Below, piece by piece: positions 52,499 through 64,000 of a DNA stretch of 64,000 bases. A model generated the notes under the pieces. The model was not told the origin of the DNA and ran no database searches. It saw only the letters and a program-made list of their open reading frames with translations. This DNA is from Roridomyces roridus (taxonomy: Eukaryota > Basidiomycota > Agaricomycetes > Agaricales > Mycenaceae): the NCBI GenBank assembly GCA_029378245.1, contig JARKIF010000004.1:2666001-2730000 (forward strand), read 5' to 3'. The position numbers were made by a program, and so were the translations under genes. Each line of letters begins with the position of its first letter. Positions within the stretch are counted from its first letter, which is position 1.

Positions 52499-54129
52499 AA
52501 GTATCCAGCACCGAATTCAGAGTTCTATGGAAGCTATAAGACCGAGAGAAAGAGACAACCGAGTGTAGATGGTGGGCAGAAGCAAGAGATGTAATGACGT
52601 GGCATTGCCGGTCGTTGATCCGCAGGTTTGAGCCCCGACCGCCGATACTCTTCAGTCCAGTGGGTTTGCTTATACTATACTTCTTTACATCTTTCGTCAA
52701 TCAATGGTCGTCTCATACAATCTTTACGGAGTCGTATGTACTTGTCTGAACTCGCATATCGCGGTAACTGAAGTCTGAAGTAAGTCGTTCAAGCTGCAGA
52801 GTTCAACCGGGCTCCGGATTCCTGGGCAAGCATCTTTCCCCGGTTGTTGAACTTCCAAATTCAGTATCTCACAAACCTTATTCTGCATTCAGCATCTCGC
52901 AAATTTACGGTGCTTCTTTCGCTAATTTTGACGCCGTTGCCATGCGGAACTCAAAACTCGAAGCGGATCCATGTACGACACTGACCACGGACAACGCTGG
53001 CTCTCCTCTGTACTCCAGTCCAGACTGCGCTATTTCAAGTGCGAATTGTTATCAATGCCCACAGTCCGCGGAACTAGCCGCTTTCCTAGTCCAGAGTAGG
53101 GGATGGACGGATCGGCGGATGGGAGTTCAATCAACCGGTACTGAGTGCTGAGTCCGGGTTCCACGGTTGAACTCGCCGAGACATTCTCCTCAGTTTTGCA
53201 AGCACCAGCGACCGCTCCTCTCTCTAGCTTCACCACTGAAACATACCACATCTCGGCCAGACGCTCACAGGCAACGTTGTTTATACTGCATAAACTTCCC
53301 CATGTCCACCAGTTTGATGCCAATCTGTACCTGCTGAGCCGCTTTATTTAGGTAGGTTGGAATCTTGACTGGCACTGGCAGGCCTGGACGCGGATAAAGT
53401 TAGAAACACCGAGTTAATAGAGTGGGTTTCAAAGAGTAATTGACCTTCTCCAGCCTTGAGCAACTCGCAAATACTTGGCGGATCATGCGGACGGAGTTGC
53501 ATCACTGTCCATGGTGATTGCCTTGATCCGGGCGGGGTATAATCACAGCCGGGTCTTGATGTACTTTGATTCCATTCATCAATCGTGTGAATGTCGGTGG
53601 CGTAGCGTTGGGCATTTGGCCCCACTTCCCGCTGTTGAGACAGAGTATATCAGATAATTCAGATTTTTACACTTTGGTCGGGACTCACAGGTCTTTTTCT
53701 TCTTCTTCTTCTTTGTTTGCTTCCGTCTGGACAGCTCGAGCACGAGAGGGCGGGAAGGGGTGCGGCATTTCCATTTGGTCCGTCCGCGAGCGGCTGGTCA
53801 GTCGAAATTAATAGGATCAGGAGCTCCTCAGTGCCATGCCGAGGCCATCGTGAACTTGACGCCTGGAGCAACCAGGAGACGGCCACGACAATCCTCCGAG
53901 TCCCTGTATGGAGGGAGCACAGAGTAGCCATTTATTCGTTCTTGGCGCTGAGTTCACCGTGTACCTGAGTCTCAATTATCCCCATGCATTGTTATGTCGC
54001 CTACGCGCGTATTTTCTACAACATCATGGGGAAGCTAATATTCACCTGTGAGGACTGTCTTTCGAAGCCTTCAAATTTCAATCGCACGATGGCATTCATG
54101 TCCCCATTTGTACGATCTGCGGTCCGTCT
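52499..54129. other. Intergenic, no gene recognised
   Basis: Short frames without family or splice support. A motif AGAGTAGGGGATG near 53094 matches the ends of the inverted-repeat element at 42414-43156. A (TTC)n tract lies near 53695-53720. Confidence 0.45.
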
Positions 54130-56118
54130 GCGGTAAACTGTCCCAAGTAGATGGGGCCTTGAGGTCTCGACCAATCCACCTTAAGTGACTGTGCATCCCC
54201 GGGCTCCGTATTTCAGTAAAACAATGGACGCGAAGTGTATTTCCCAGTTTCAGCGGAGAAAATGAGCATGTTATAATTTATTGTGCCCAGGCCTCGGACT
54301 ATTACAGTTGGGATTGAGAATCCCAGGTGGAATGATGTCTACGATTTGAATCTCAGACAACCGCTGCCCGCGGACATCATCCGGAGACTGGATGTCCCCG
54401 ATTTTAGTTCACGTCTGACTTGGGTGAAAATAGCACACTGTTCGGTGCTGGTCATCGTCCATGGGAGCGGAGTACAACGGAGGATTATGAAGTACATAAC
54501 CTAGGGTCGTTCGAACTGAATACTCCAGACATCCTACATCCTTTCACTCGACTACTCTACTAGACCAACTTCTTCCTCCTCTTCCTCGGAATTCAGCATG
54601 TCTTTCATCAGTAGGTCACCTGCTTGACTCCCTTCATCCCTTTGACAAGATTTCTTTCAGACGAACACTCGGTATCAAGCCATCTCTACCAGGCGGAGAG
54701 GCAGGCTTCCCAGAACGAGCAATCATCGTCCCGCACCCCTGCTGAGCGCTACAACACGAACCACAAACTCGTCATGAACGAGAACATCACCCCACAACCT
54801 CAGCGTCTCGTCCAACAGCAGGCAGACTCGCCTCACATCCTCATCGTCGGCGCAGGGGTCATCGGTCTCGTCACCGCTTGGGCATTGCTCGACAAAGGCT
54901 ACAAAGTCACCGTCATCTCCAAAGGATGGGCCAACGTAGGCCAAAGCCACGGCGATAGACTCACCTCTCAGATCGCCGGTGCGCTGTGGGAATTCCCGCC
55001 GGCAGTGTGCGGTTCGCACGTCGATGCCGTCTCGCTCGAGTACTCGAAGCACTGGTGTATGACGGCTTACTGGGCGTGGAAGCAGATTGCCGACGATGCA
55101 GGCCTGTCTCGTGAGGCCGGAGTTCGCATGACCCAGTCGAACTTCTTCTTCCCCCAACAACTCTCGGAAGATAACACCAAGTGCAAGAAACTGCTCAACA
55201 AGATGACGGAGATTGCAGGGAGTGGTGTAGAGGGGTTCCGGCATGCAGGGGCGAAGTTGGCCGAGGAGCGCGGCGTGAACCCGAAGTACGAGGGCGGTAT
55301 CATGGACGGCTACGAGTTGTCCGTGCCCGTGATCGACACGGACCAGGCCATGCATTGGTTGACGAACCTCGTGTTGAGCAAAGGAGCAACGATGACAACA
55401 CGGACCATCGACACCGATTTGCTCTCGATCGAGAATGACCTCCGCACCGAGTTCCACGCCGACGCCATCGTCAATGCCACCGGACTCCACGGGGGCTCTC
55501 TATCAGGCGACGACTCGTGCTCACCGCTCCGCGGTGCCCTCTTGCGCGTTGTCAACGATGGAACGACCTTCCCAAAGGTCGACGCAGCGCTTTCGATCAG
55601 TGCAGACGTATCTGCGGACAACGAAATTATCTTCATCGTGCCACGCACCGACAACATCCTGCTCATCGGCGGCATCGCACAGGACAACCAGTGGGATCTT
55701 GATCTGACACTCGACACTCCCGTCGTCCAACGCATGCGCCAACGAGCAAACGAGTTCCTCCCCGGACTGAAGAACGCCAAGTTGGACCCCGCGTACCCGC
55801 TCGCCCAGGGACTCCGCCCAGCTCGTTCGAAGAACGTCCGAGTGGAAAGGGAGTTGCGGCGTTCTGAGGAGTCGTCCGAGGCGAGTCGCATTGTGCACTG
55901 CTACGGGCACGGCGGGTCCGGATGGAGCTTGTCCTTTGGATGTGCAGCTGATGTGATTGACTTGCTTGACGAGGCAATGCAGGGCAAGGAGCCAGAGGCG
56001 ATGAATTATCGCATCTAGACTGTAGAGTGTTGCTTTCAAGATAGAAATCCCCTGGGCTATTGTACTGTGTATAATATAATTACCTTGCTGGAATCCCGCT
56101 AAGATTCTTGACGACTCA
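54130..56118 (+). repeat. Inverted segmental duplication, arm 2
   Basis: Matches 48023-49990 in the opposite orientation, covering promoter, gene and 3' region of the second oxidase gene. Confidence 0.75.
54598..56018 (+). CDS. D-amino-acid-oxidase-like FAD enzyme, copy 2
   Basis: It has the same structure as copy 1: exon 1 54598-54610, intron to 54660, exon 2 54661-56018 of exactly the same length (1,358 nt), 456 aa. GAGVIG, GLRPARSKN and HCYGHGGSGWSL are all kept, so the enzyme should be active. About eight of the first 42 residues differ from copy 1, but only about ten of the last 414. The TATA box of copy 1 (TATATAA) is TACATAA here, so expression may be lower or differently regulated; that is inference. 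Confidence 0.88.
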
Positions 56119-57152
56119 CACCTCTGGAATAATCAACCATGTCTGCCTGAAGTTTTCGGTGTGAAGAGGGATTGGGTCCATTCGAAGAGCCAGGGCTGGC
56201 GAGAGGGGTGGAGGATGCAGAGTTCTGTGCAGGCGGTCTTCGAGGATGGTGGGCGACGGGTTCGGCATGGGGTAGAGATTCCTGGCTTCAGATTCCGCAG
56301 GGAGTGGCGTGTTTTCGGATGAGGGCTTGTCATGAGCGGCGGGTTGAGCCGCCGGCAACGTGGTGGTATGTAGAAAGCAAGAGGCGATGAGGCTGTGCTC
56401 GGAGCCGTTCGGTCAATCACGGCCGAACGCTCCTTGTCTTCTTCCATGGCCACCACCGTAGTCTCTTCCACCACCGTTGTACTTAGTCTCTTTGGGATGC
56501 CTCTTACGCTCATCATGGCCTCCGTTGTAGGCCGCTCTTTCCCCTGAGTACGACGTCCACTCCCCTCCTGCCCCGGCCCTCAGGCTGCCCGGGCAACTCT
56601 TGTCATGACAAATGGTCCCGAGTTCGACTCTCGGGCTGTGCATCTTCTGTGCCGATGGTTCAAGTTTTTTTTGCTAATCTTTGGCGACCAACAGCTTCTT
56701 TTCTGCGTTGGAATCTCTGTCTCTGGATGCTAGTTTCTCGACCTCTTGCTGCTTCTTCCCGTTCGAATCGGGCAGTTGACCCTCTCCTCTTCCAGTGCAT
56801 TGTATGATGTTTTAATTTTTTTCTCAGTATAACTAGCTTGCTCCCCGTGGCAGATACAGACATTGAACAAGACAGGGAGTTGGGCGCTTTACATGCGATG
56901 CAGCAACTGGTCTCCTAAGTGAATGTCAGACTGATGTGAGCAGAAAAGGACAGTCGAGATTCCTTGTGCTCATCCGGATATCCCAAGTAACCAATGCACC
57001 CGTCGTGCCTACCGCTAGGTACTGCGGTGCCCTCATGCACTATCTTCAGTGAAAGAATTTTATTAGTGACGCTACGTGAGTATAAACCCAATATAGAAAT
57101 GTCGAAAACCCTCCATACTATTCAAAACCGCGACGAGCGAGCGTGGCCACAC
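56119..57152. other. Intergenic with a tRNA-like fragment
   Basis: No coding gene is supported. At about 56617-56633 a perfect T-arm-like hairpin (CCGAG TTCGACT CTCGG) is followed by GCTGTGCA, but no matching 5' acceptor strand or anticodon arm exists. A Gly/Arg-rich minus-strand frame at 56413-56643 overlaps it and looks like chance. Confidence 0.4.
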
Positions 57153-58542
57153 TCAAAGTTTCACCTCAAACTTGATCTCATGCCCAGCTCCCCGCCATTC
57201 ATCCTCTACCGCAAGGAGTGCGTCAATGCTATCGAGAATGGTCTATTATCCCCATCGTCAGTCCCTTCAAAACACTTCAAAATCGATGAAACGCACCTCC
57301 TCGGTGGGCTTGAAATCCTCTTTCTTCAGACCCAGCACCACCTCCACACGCTCCAGGTCGAACGGAATAACGTCTGGCGTTAGCACAGGCTGCACGGGCG
57401 GCGTGCCTTTGATCAACCGACCCTGCAGCGAAGGCCGTTTCTCAGCAATAAAATCACGGGTAGTCTGTGCGTTCCACCCCGTCGGAGACGACAAAATTAT
57501 TCTTTTCCGTCCGATCCCTGGCTCGCCGGAGAGCGGAGAGGAAAGCGCGCGGACGTGTGCAGCGGCGACGTCCCGAACGTCGATGTACATCGTCTGGCGA
57601 GGCCACGAGCCGAAAGGCGGTGGGAAGAGGAGGCGGTACAGAATTTTGTTCGTTGAAAGAGTGCTGAGGTCTGGAGAGGATGAGAGGGTGTAGTGCGGGG
57701 TGAAAGGTCCGTAGAAGAAGGTTGGGTTTACTGGAGGTTTGCTTCTTTTAGCTGACAGAAAGACTGAGGGAGGGCAGGGGACCGTGACGTACGAGTCGTA
57801 ACATCGACGTGCGGGTGCTTGTCCGCCCACTCCCAAAGTGCCAGCTCTGCGAACTTTTTCGAGGCGGTATAGGGAACCATCGGGTCGTGGCTCGTCAGCG
57901 CCATCTCCCTCGTTATGGGACTCCAATCTGCAACTCCGGTCAGAAACACTTCCAAGAAGGAAGACACAGTTCCTCACCTTTATCCGTAAATTTCCCTTCG
58001 GGATTCAACACGGTCGCAATAGAGCTGGTCACTACGACCCGCCTAACGCCGACCTTCTCCGCCTGTACGACGACATTGAGCGTCCCATCCACGGCAGTCT
58101 ACAAGTTGTCCAGTTCTACTATCCCAAAAATTCGGCACGGACGCGCACCTTGATAAGCTCCGCAGCCTCCTGGCGACCCGCAAGCGGCGATGCGACATGA
58201 ATCAATGCATCGACCCCAACCAACGCCTGGGGGAACTGGTCGTGCACGATATCCGTTATCTTGACAGCTTCAAACTGGGCACCATAACCGGCTGCGGTGT
58301 ATGTGGATGTGAGGTGGTCGGCCTTGGCGCCGCGGGCGGCTCTGAGAGTGATGTCTCAGTCTTTCGGGACGCCATCAAGGGCAATACGACGATACGCACC
58401 CGCGAACACGATAGCCCTTCTCCAATAACTGGAGTACGATATGAGAGCCGAGGAAACCTGAGGCCCCTGTGACCTAGAAATAATCATTAGAATGGGTGCT
58501 CCGCGCGGAGAGATTACGTACGAAGATGAGCTTGTTGGACAT
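57153..58542 (-). CDS. Extended SDR reductase (dihydroflavonol-reductase-like)
   Basis: Seven exons (58542-58522, 58473-58400, 58341-58149, 58098-57978, 57927-57793, 57730-57297, 57242-57153) give 355 aa. The cofactor motif VTGASGFLG (8-16) and the catalytic YTASK (156-160) with upstream TSSIATV identify the extended short-chain dehydrogenase family that includes dihydroflavonol and cinnamoyl-CoA reductases and fungal aldehyde reductases. It would reduce a carbonyl with NADPH. TATAAAT lies at 58590-58596, about 50 bp before the ATG. Acceptor choice at the last intron (57242) gives a natural C-terminal helix; without that intron the frame stops 10 codons later. Confidence 0.88.
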
Positions 58543-58902
58543 TTTTCTGAGTTTGGGTTGATTGAATACGCTGAGGGGAAACCAAGCCCATTTATACCCT
58601 CGGCTCATTTATCCGCTGCCATCATCCCTTATTCATCCGGGACCGAGGGGAGCGGGACGCCAACCCAGATGGGGTCATAACACTTCGGGCGGCGTGCGGG
58701 ATTGGAAAGCATCCGGCATTGTGGAATGCCGGTAGCCGGAACTTCGAGAGGAAGCTTACGCGCGTCTGGAATGAATAGAAAAATTGCAATAATGACGCTA
58801 CGAGAAACAAGCTGGTTGGATTCCGCCTATTCATTACAAGGCTTGAAAGACGTCACAAAGCAGAAAACGACGAAGGTACACACTCACCGACGCTGAAATC
58901 GA
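58543..58902. other. Intergenic, SDR promoter and MYND-gene 3' region
   Basis: No gene. It contains the SDR TATA box (58590-58596). Confidence 0.5.
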
Positions 58903-60060
58903 TCATCCTTGAGCGCCAGGTCCCTGGACGTCCTCGAACTTGAGAGGTTGTCCGCAAATGGCCTTGTGCCCCGCCTTCCAATCTGCCTTCTGACATGCGC
59001 TGATGCGAAGAATAAACAATCAGTGAGCACCTCGGCAACTTGAAGCGGGTAGAGCTACCTGGAGCAGTACAAAACCTCTCTCTGCATCGTATCCCAACAC
59101 CGCTTGCACCGCGGAAACTTGGTGTCCGTCTCGTTCGGCTTCCTGCAAGTCTGACAATATTGCTTCCACTTTGAAAACAACTCCTTCAACCCATCGCGTT
59201 CAGCCTCAACATACTCTTTCGCGCGCGCCTTGCCTAACCCATTGATGAGGCTGGGGGTCATCGGGGTGCGTTGGGTGCTGCGGAGCGTCGTCTTCTTGTT
59301 CGTTGAGTGTTTGGCCATGTGGAGTTTTGGCGGTGGGAGGCCGAGGAAGGTGCGCATGGCATGGGAGAGCACAAAGGCTGCAGGGGAGCCGCTGATCATG
59401 AGCGATGCCAACGAGAGCGTAGTCCAACTCACTGATTAACTTGCTTCGGTGGACGAGTGCAAAGCTGAGGGCAAGCCTTTTGTGCTCCGCGGGTTTCGAG
59501 ATACGCTGCTCAGCGACGAGGGCGTCCCGCACCGGATGCGATATGTACACAGGGTCGGGGTTATCGTCGTTCGCGCCTCTTTTGCTCATGACCTCCTCCA
59601 CAATTTTGGGCAGCAGCCGTGGATCTTTGCGATGAGACTCGACGCAGAGCTCGACGGCGCAGTAGCCTCGTGTCGTGTGTAGATTCATCGACATCGAGCA
59701 AACGTAAGCCAATCCGGCGAGGACGTGCTCTCCGCGCTTCTCCGGCGTTGCAGCGGTCCACAATCGCTTAAATTGCACCCAAAGATTTGGTACGAACTTG
59801 ACGCCGATGAGCTGGGTCTGAATCTCGCACAAGGACCGTATGTGCTCGGGGTAAGAGAAGATGATGAGGTCTCTGGTGTGTGGATCGGTGAAGCTGCGGT
59901 CCCAGTCGACGTCGACGAGGTAGGCTTCGAGAGAAAAGGGCTTTCCGGGCGTGTGGAAGAGGCGGTCTGCGTACGCCCTGGAGAGCAAGTCCTCCCACTC
60001 TTCATCCCACTTTTTCGGATCGTTCGAAGCGAGCTTAATGAGCGGAGGAAGGAAGATCAT
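58903..60060 (-). CDS. MYND-type zinc finger protein
   Basis: Three exons (60060-59505, 59431-59059, 58999-58903) give 341 aa. The C-terminal part is a MYND finger: CQTCRK, then FPRCKRC, VLYCS formed across the last intron, and CQKADWKAGHKAICG. The N-terminal region is helical and of a type common in Agaricomycete MYND proteins, without a known catalytic domain (no SET motif seen). MYND fingers bind proline-rich partners; the role here is unknown. The first intron (donor GTATCT, 59504-59432) was chosen because it joins two frames in phase. The open frame continues 13 codons upstream of the chosen ATG but only with a TTG start. Confidence 0.75.
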
Positions 60061-60651
60061 CGTGGAGTCGTGGATGCTGGGTATACGAGATTCAGCCAAG
60101 TGGCTGGACCCACAGATGGGCGGCGATAAGAAGTGTGCGAGCCAGAGATGGTGGTTCTAGTGACAAGGTTGATGCGAATCACGTGTCCGGCAATCTTCTC
60201 TTTCCCTCCAATTCCCAGCCCGCTGAATCCTCGCTCGCGGCTCGCTTTCTCGGCCTTATTTCCTCACTCCAAATATTGTGCATGAACAAGCCCCGACTCC
60301 CGAGTTGACTCCTTTCAACGAAATTCAACCTCTACATCGCCGTTTAAGTACATGGACCGGTCCGACACACGCCGCGTACTACTGGATATTTTCCATATTT
60401 GTACGACCGGCGGAGAGTGCGAAATGGCAGCGAACAGGTAGCGATCAGTGTGTCAGGTGAGGAAAAAATGCCCTCACGACTCACAGTTCATTCCAATTCA
60501 ACCCCAGTCGAACGGGAGGAATTGGGTTGAACCTAGCATCGAGAGTCGAGACACAGCTGGTCTTCGGATTGTGTCCAACAACCACTGCTTGATTTGCAAC
60601 CTGAAGAAAGATCCAGAAGCAACCAGCGAAACCAGGGATTCGCAATACCAC
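60061..60651. other. Intergenic, no gene recognised
   Basis: MYND-gene promoter side and unassigned sequence. Confidence 0.4.
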
Positions 60652-61423
60652 TGATAACGCTAACGCCGACTCAAGTGTAGAGCACCAAGACAATAATATA
60701 GCCGGCAAAAGTGTATACAACACTCAACCAAACCACACCACAGTCTAGACACACCACAAAATCACGACAGAAGGTTTGTGTGCGAGGAGGGCTTCTTGAC
60801 GAGCAGAACGTCTTGAGTCCGACTCAACAACAACAACACAATTCGGGGATGTGAACCAAATGCCCAAATGCAGCAGCGAGCGACCAAAGTCAAGCTCAAG
60901 CTGTACCGACTTTTATATTTTGTAGGTTTTTCCGAAACACACACAATATCACGCAAAGCCGCCTAATCAATTGAACTTAGGCTTAGAAGCCCAAGCTAAA
61001 CAGATTGGATGTCTTTGTAAGATAGACCCGATAACCAATTCCAATTCCGATCCAAATCCAACCAAATCCTAACCAGAACCCGAGTCCAATCCAATCCAAA
61101 ACCAATCCTTCCAGATGCGCACAACCAATCCAATCCAATCCAATCCAATTCCAGACCAAACCAAATCCAATTCCAACCGAGTTCACTGAGACGACGCCCA
61201 GGGCGAGATGATGAGAGCAAGCAAGATGATATTGTGGACGCGCAGGTACAGCGACGCCCCTGGAAAGTGTTTTTTACTGGTGGCTACTCAAGCCCTTTTA
61301 TACATTTGTGGCAGCCCAAATTAGATATGTACGAATAAGTAATAGTCTGAATCCAAGTCCAAGATGCCCGAGACCTAATAGAATTGCGGGTGTTCCGCTG
61401 TCTTGAGTTACGGGCGCTCCGCT
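60652..61423 (-). repeat. LTR-like sequence with CCAAT pentamer repeats
   Basis: The block starts TGATAACGCT and ends CCGCTGTCA (TG...CA ends). On the minus strand it has TATAAAAGGG near 61295, and the sequence after its end reads GTGGTATTGCGAATCCC, loosely like a primer binding site. A (CCAAT)n-type tract fills about 61040-61180. No target duplication and no internal coding region are seen, so this is only a candidate solo or truncated LTR. Confidence 0.3.
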
Positions 61424-61989
61424 GTCAAACGGTGTTCCTAGCCCGCGTGTGAAATGTTTGAGACATGCCTGTCTCTCTCTCCTCTAATTCCCCTCTTCTC
61501 GTGCCCTCTTTTCTGTTCCATCCCAACCAACCCAGATTCAATGTATCCCTGCCAACATAATTGAACACTCGAGTCAAACTCCTCCCATTCCCAGTTCCAT
61601 CTCTCTCCGTGCGTGTGAAGCCGTGATTTATGTCAACTAGTTTAGTTGGCACTTGTCACCGCCCAACCCAGGTCCCCACCTTCAATAGTAGCCACCCAAT
61701 CAATAGAACCCCCTTGACAGACTATGCCCATTCATCTATTTTTACCAGGACAGACGTTGCTGCCGCAAGTGCTGTTCCAGACATGATTTTCCCAGACTCA
61801 CGGAATTGCCCGTGATATGTGATCCCTGGTTGAACTTTAATCGTTCAATTCCGCCGTGACTTTCCAACAGACCAGTTCAACTTTTAATCCACCATTCTTC
61901 CTTTTGTGTGCAGCAGAGGGCGCTCTGGCCTTATTTCGGTCCGAGAGACTTTTGATATGGTATGTTATTTGGTATTTTCATGCCACACA
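61424..61989. other. Intergenic, no gene recognised
   Basis: No coding or RNA gene is supported. Confidence 0.4.
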
Positions 61990-62230
61990 CATGGTCGTCC
62001 GCCCAATTAGGCTCCAACCCTCGTAGGTTCAATGCAGAGTTCGATCTGAGTTGGATATTCTACTCTACTCAAGCAGGTACGTTTCACCGCTTGAGCAAGC
62101 ATGAAAAGTTCCATGCTTATCACCCCAACCAAAGAAAGTAGTCGATGACAATGCCACTCGCGCACCGGGACTCGAACTCGGTACCAGATCTTACCCAAGG
62201 CAGAGAGGACTGCACGCGCACTGACAATGT
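61990..62230 (-). repeat. tRNA-derived SINE-like sequence
   Basis: On the minus strand a box-B-like AGTTCGAGTCC lies about 45 bp after a weak box-A-like GTGCGCGTGCAG, followed by about 150 bp of unrelated sequence. The T stem has one mismatch, and no acceptor stem or anticodon arm forms, so it is not a working tRNA. Confidence 0.3.
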
Positions 62231-64000
62231 GTTCCCGTGTGGACGTCGTACTGAAATCAGCGGAAAATCATAGACACCAAGAGACAGCTGGTTATGTATT
62301 CAGATATTGGGTGTCTGCACAACCTTCTCCTGAGTGATAGGATCGGACCATCGACTAGAAAAGAGGAATTGGACCGCTGGGAAATTGCCATTCGAAAAAG
62401 ACGTACTGCAAATTGACTACAAAAAAGATTGCCGACAGACCGTCACCTAACATTCACCGACCCCGACCGGAACGGAAGCCTCCGGTGTTGCTCCGGTGCG
62501 TGCATGAATTCGATGAACTTCGTTGCAGGGAAGGATGTGCTACCTCAAAGCAGATGCCAAAGAGGGGAAGAGCAGACAGCCAGATATACTTAGAAGCTGG
62601 TGAATTGTGATTCGATCGCGAGACAGAGACGTGCTGCAAAAGCACTCACACTGGCGGCTTCCCATTCACTAGTTCCCGAGTCGAACGAGAGGCTGCGGTG
62701 TGTGCATATGAACTTGATGGTTTTTGTTTGAGAGCGAACCCCGGACAGAGGGCTGCGTTTAGGTCTCAGTTAATCGATAACAAATGCTAAGAGACCACCG
62801 ATATTGCGCGCTAATATTTGGTACTTATGTGGTGGGAAAAGAGGATACCCAGAGGATACCTTTACAGCACCGGTGATGTATGTGCTCTAAACCTACTATA
62901 GAAATCAACCAACTCGCAACAACAAGACTAGATGAGTCTCGATACAGACGAATCTATATCTAAACAACCCAATCACGAAGCTCCGGGGCGAGTGACAACT
63001 ATATTGACAGCAGGCAAAGGCGAGTATAAGTCCCTAGTACAGGGCCTTATGAAAGGTTGTAGGGAATACTGTGATATTGTCTCGATATGAGTGGTCGAGT
63101 TTTGTATTGCGAATCAAGATCCTTGATATGAACCAAGAATGACAATTCTAAAGTGTTTTTGTAGATTTTAAGCTTCTCAGCTGAACACAAAAGATGTATA
63201 AAGGTTTGGCTAAAAGCCGGGTTGCACAAAGCAAGGTATTTGGGTCTCTCGATCCCTTTTACACTGGTATCCAAAGAACGCAGCAACCGATACTACACGG
63301 ATTTCGTAGTTTCCAACAATTCCTGAACCAATTCCTGACACTGAACACACAACCAGACCCTAACTGACACACAAACCGTACCAAGCCGTAGCAAGCCTTC
63401 CAAAGCTGCCACTGAGCTGAAACCCTAATCACAATCCAACTTGCACTCAAACCAAACTATGCTTCAAACTCGATTCACACAACAGGAGCCAACAAAACAA
63501 CAATTTAGAATTTCAAGGGTGATTGCTAAAGCTACGCAATGCACCTTCGAAAGCCTCGGACAAATCCCTTAGTCGCAGCTGGTAGCTTGCTAGTGGGGGA
63601 AGTATCCGCTGCCTTCTCTGGAAACACTCTACCTACTTTATACATGTGCAGAAAGGCTGATCTGGCACTGGTGCTCAGTCAGCCAGAGTGCCAAGCCATG
63701 ATTCAGCATGGTATCTCGTGATTCCATCGCTGATCCATGACTCGGACAGTTTGGATATCTTGTATCCCTTCTTCCCCTCCAGAGTATGGCCTCAAAACGT
63801 ACTCCCACGTGTTGTAGGTCTCGAACGATACCCATATCTCCCACTCTTGGTCTCGGATACCAGCAGATACTTGACTAAAAGTCCGTATCCGAGCCGGAAT
63901 CCACTTGTTCCGGCTACTACGTCACTTCCATCGGACCCGTCTCGGCGGTCTGCTCATGTTTCAGGTCATTCGGCCGACTTGTCCATCATTCCGTGAACTC
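62231..64000. other. Gene-poor end of window
   Basis: No gene recognised. Around 63230-63660 the minus strand has ATGTATAAAG followed by a long open, Trp/Gly/Leu-rich but motif-free stretch, which could be another degenerate LTR. Confidence 0.35.

Noticed and set aside
56575..56640. Possible tRNA gene on the plus strand
   Set aside because: The T arm is perfect, but there is no matching acceptor strand, D arm or anticodon arm.
56413..56643. Gly/Arg-rich 76-codon frame overlapping a T-arm-like hairpin
   Set aside because: No start context, no splice partners; its N-terminus is a translation of a tRNA-like fragment.
60983..61220. Minus-strand frame with repeated Trp-Ile-Gly
   Set aside because: Direct translation of the CCAAT pentamer repeat.
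62150..62230. Possible tRNA gene on the minus strand
   Set aside because: Box B is good, but the T stem has a mismatch and the acceptor and anticodon stems do not form; listed instead as SINE-like.
1..64000. CRISPR arrays, bacterial operons or a phage
   Set aside because: Gene structure with many spliceosomal introns shows a eukaryotic genome; the repeat arrays present are within LTRs or microsatellites and have no spacer structure.

Overview
The window is a stretch of a filamentous basidiomycete (Agaricomycetes) genome. The evidence is many short introns of about 46-76 bp with GTGCGT/GTAAGT-type donors, compact genes of 2-12 exons, family content typical of wood- or litter-decay mushrooms (copper radical oxidase, P450, 4CL-like ligase, D-amino-acid oxidases, MYND and F-box/LRR-like genes) and Ty3/Gypsy chromovirus insertions. 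I cannot name the species. All exon-intron models below were built by hand from splice sites and reading-frame continuity; none is supported by transcripts.

Layout. 0-11.3 kb (all + strand): a secreted copper radical oxidase, an 8-cysteine small secreted protein, a 4-coumarate-CoA-ligase-like AMP-forming enzyme and a cytochrome P450. 11.9-13.3 kb (-): an LRR/F-box-associated type gene whose start codon has been cut off from its body by a 345-bp TA-flanked inverted-repeat element. 13.5-14.3 kb (-): a small secreted helical protein. 15.0-15.5 kb: a decayed gene fragment. 16.4-17.0 kb (+): a Zn2Cys6 transcription-factor gene interrupted by a very large insertion.

16,976-41,595 is a nested retrotransposon block. 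The outer element (A) is a Ty3/Gypsy chromovirus with 534-bp LTRs, 5-bp target duplication GAAAT, gag, a -1 frameshift into pol, and a C-terminal chromodomain. It carries a Tf1-like self-priming arrangement and an antisense spliced gene between pol and the 3' LTR. Inside its protease/RT junction sits a second, antisense Gypsy element (B): 15.46 kb, 1,088-bp LTRs, 4-bp duplication CCGT, a 2,641-aa ORF1 with gag and protease plus about 1,300 unexplained residues, a separate pol and a third ORF. Each LTR pair shows a single mismatch by eye, so both insertions are recent.

41.6-60.1 kb: a 743-bp inverted-repeat element; a minus-strand group of a FAD monooxygenase, a monocarboxylate-type MFS transporter with an apparent 1-nt frameshift, and a D-amino-acid-oxidase-like enzyme; an F-box gene; a second, near-identical D-amino-acid-oxidase-like gene in inverted orientation; an extended SDR reductase; and a MYND zinc-finger protein. 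60.1-64.0 kb has no recognisable gene and holds an LTR-like sequence, CCAAT pentamer repeats and a tRNA-derived SINE-like piece.

Two functional themes are visible. One is secreted/aromatic oxidation on the left (radical oxidase, ligase, P450). The other is a possible small catabolic island on the right (aromatic hydroxylase plus carboxylate transporter plus amine/amino-acid oxidases). The most unusual material is in the nested retroelements and in the gene-breaking small transposon.
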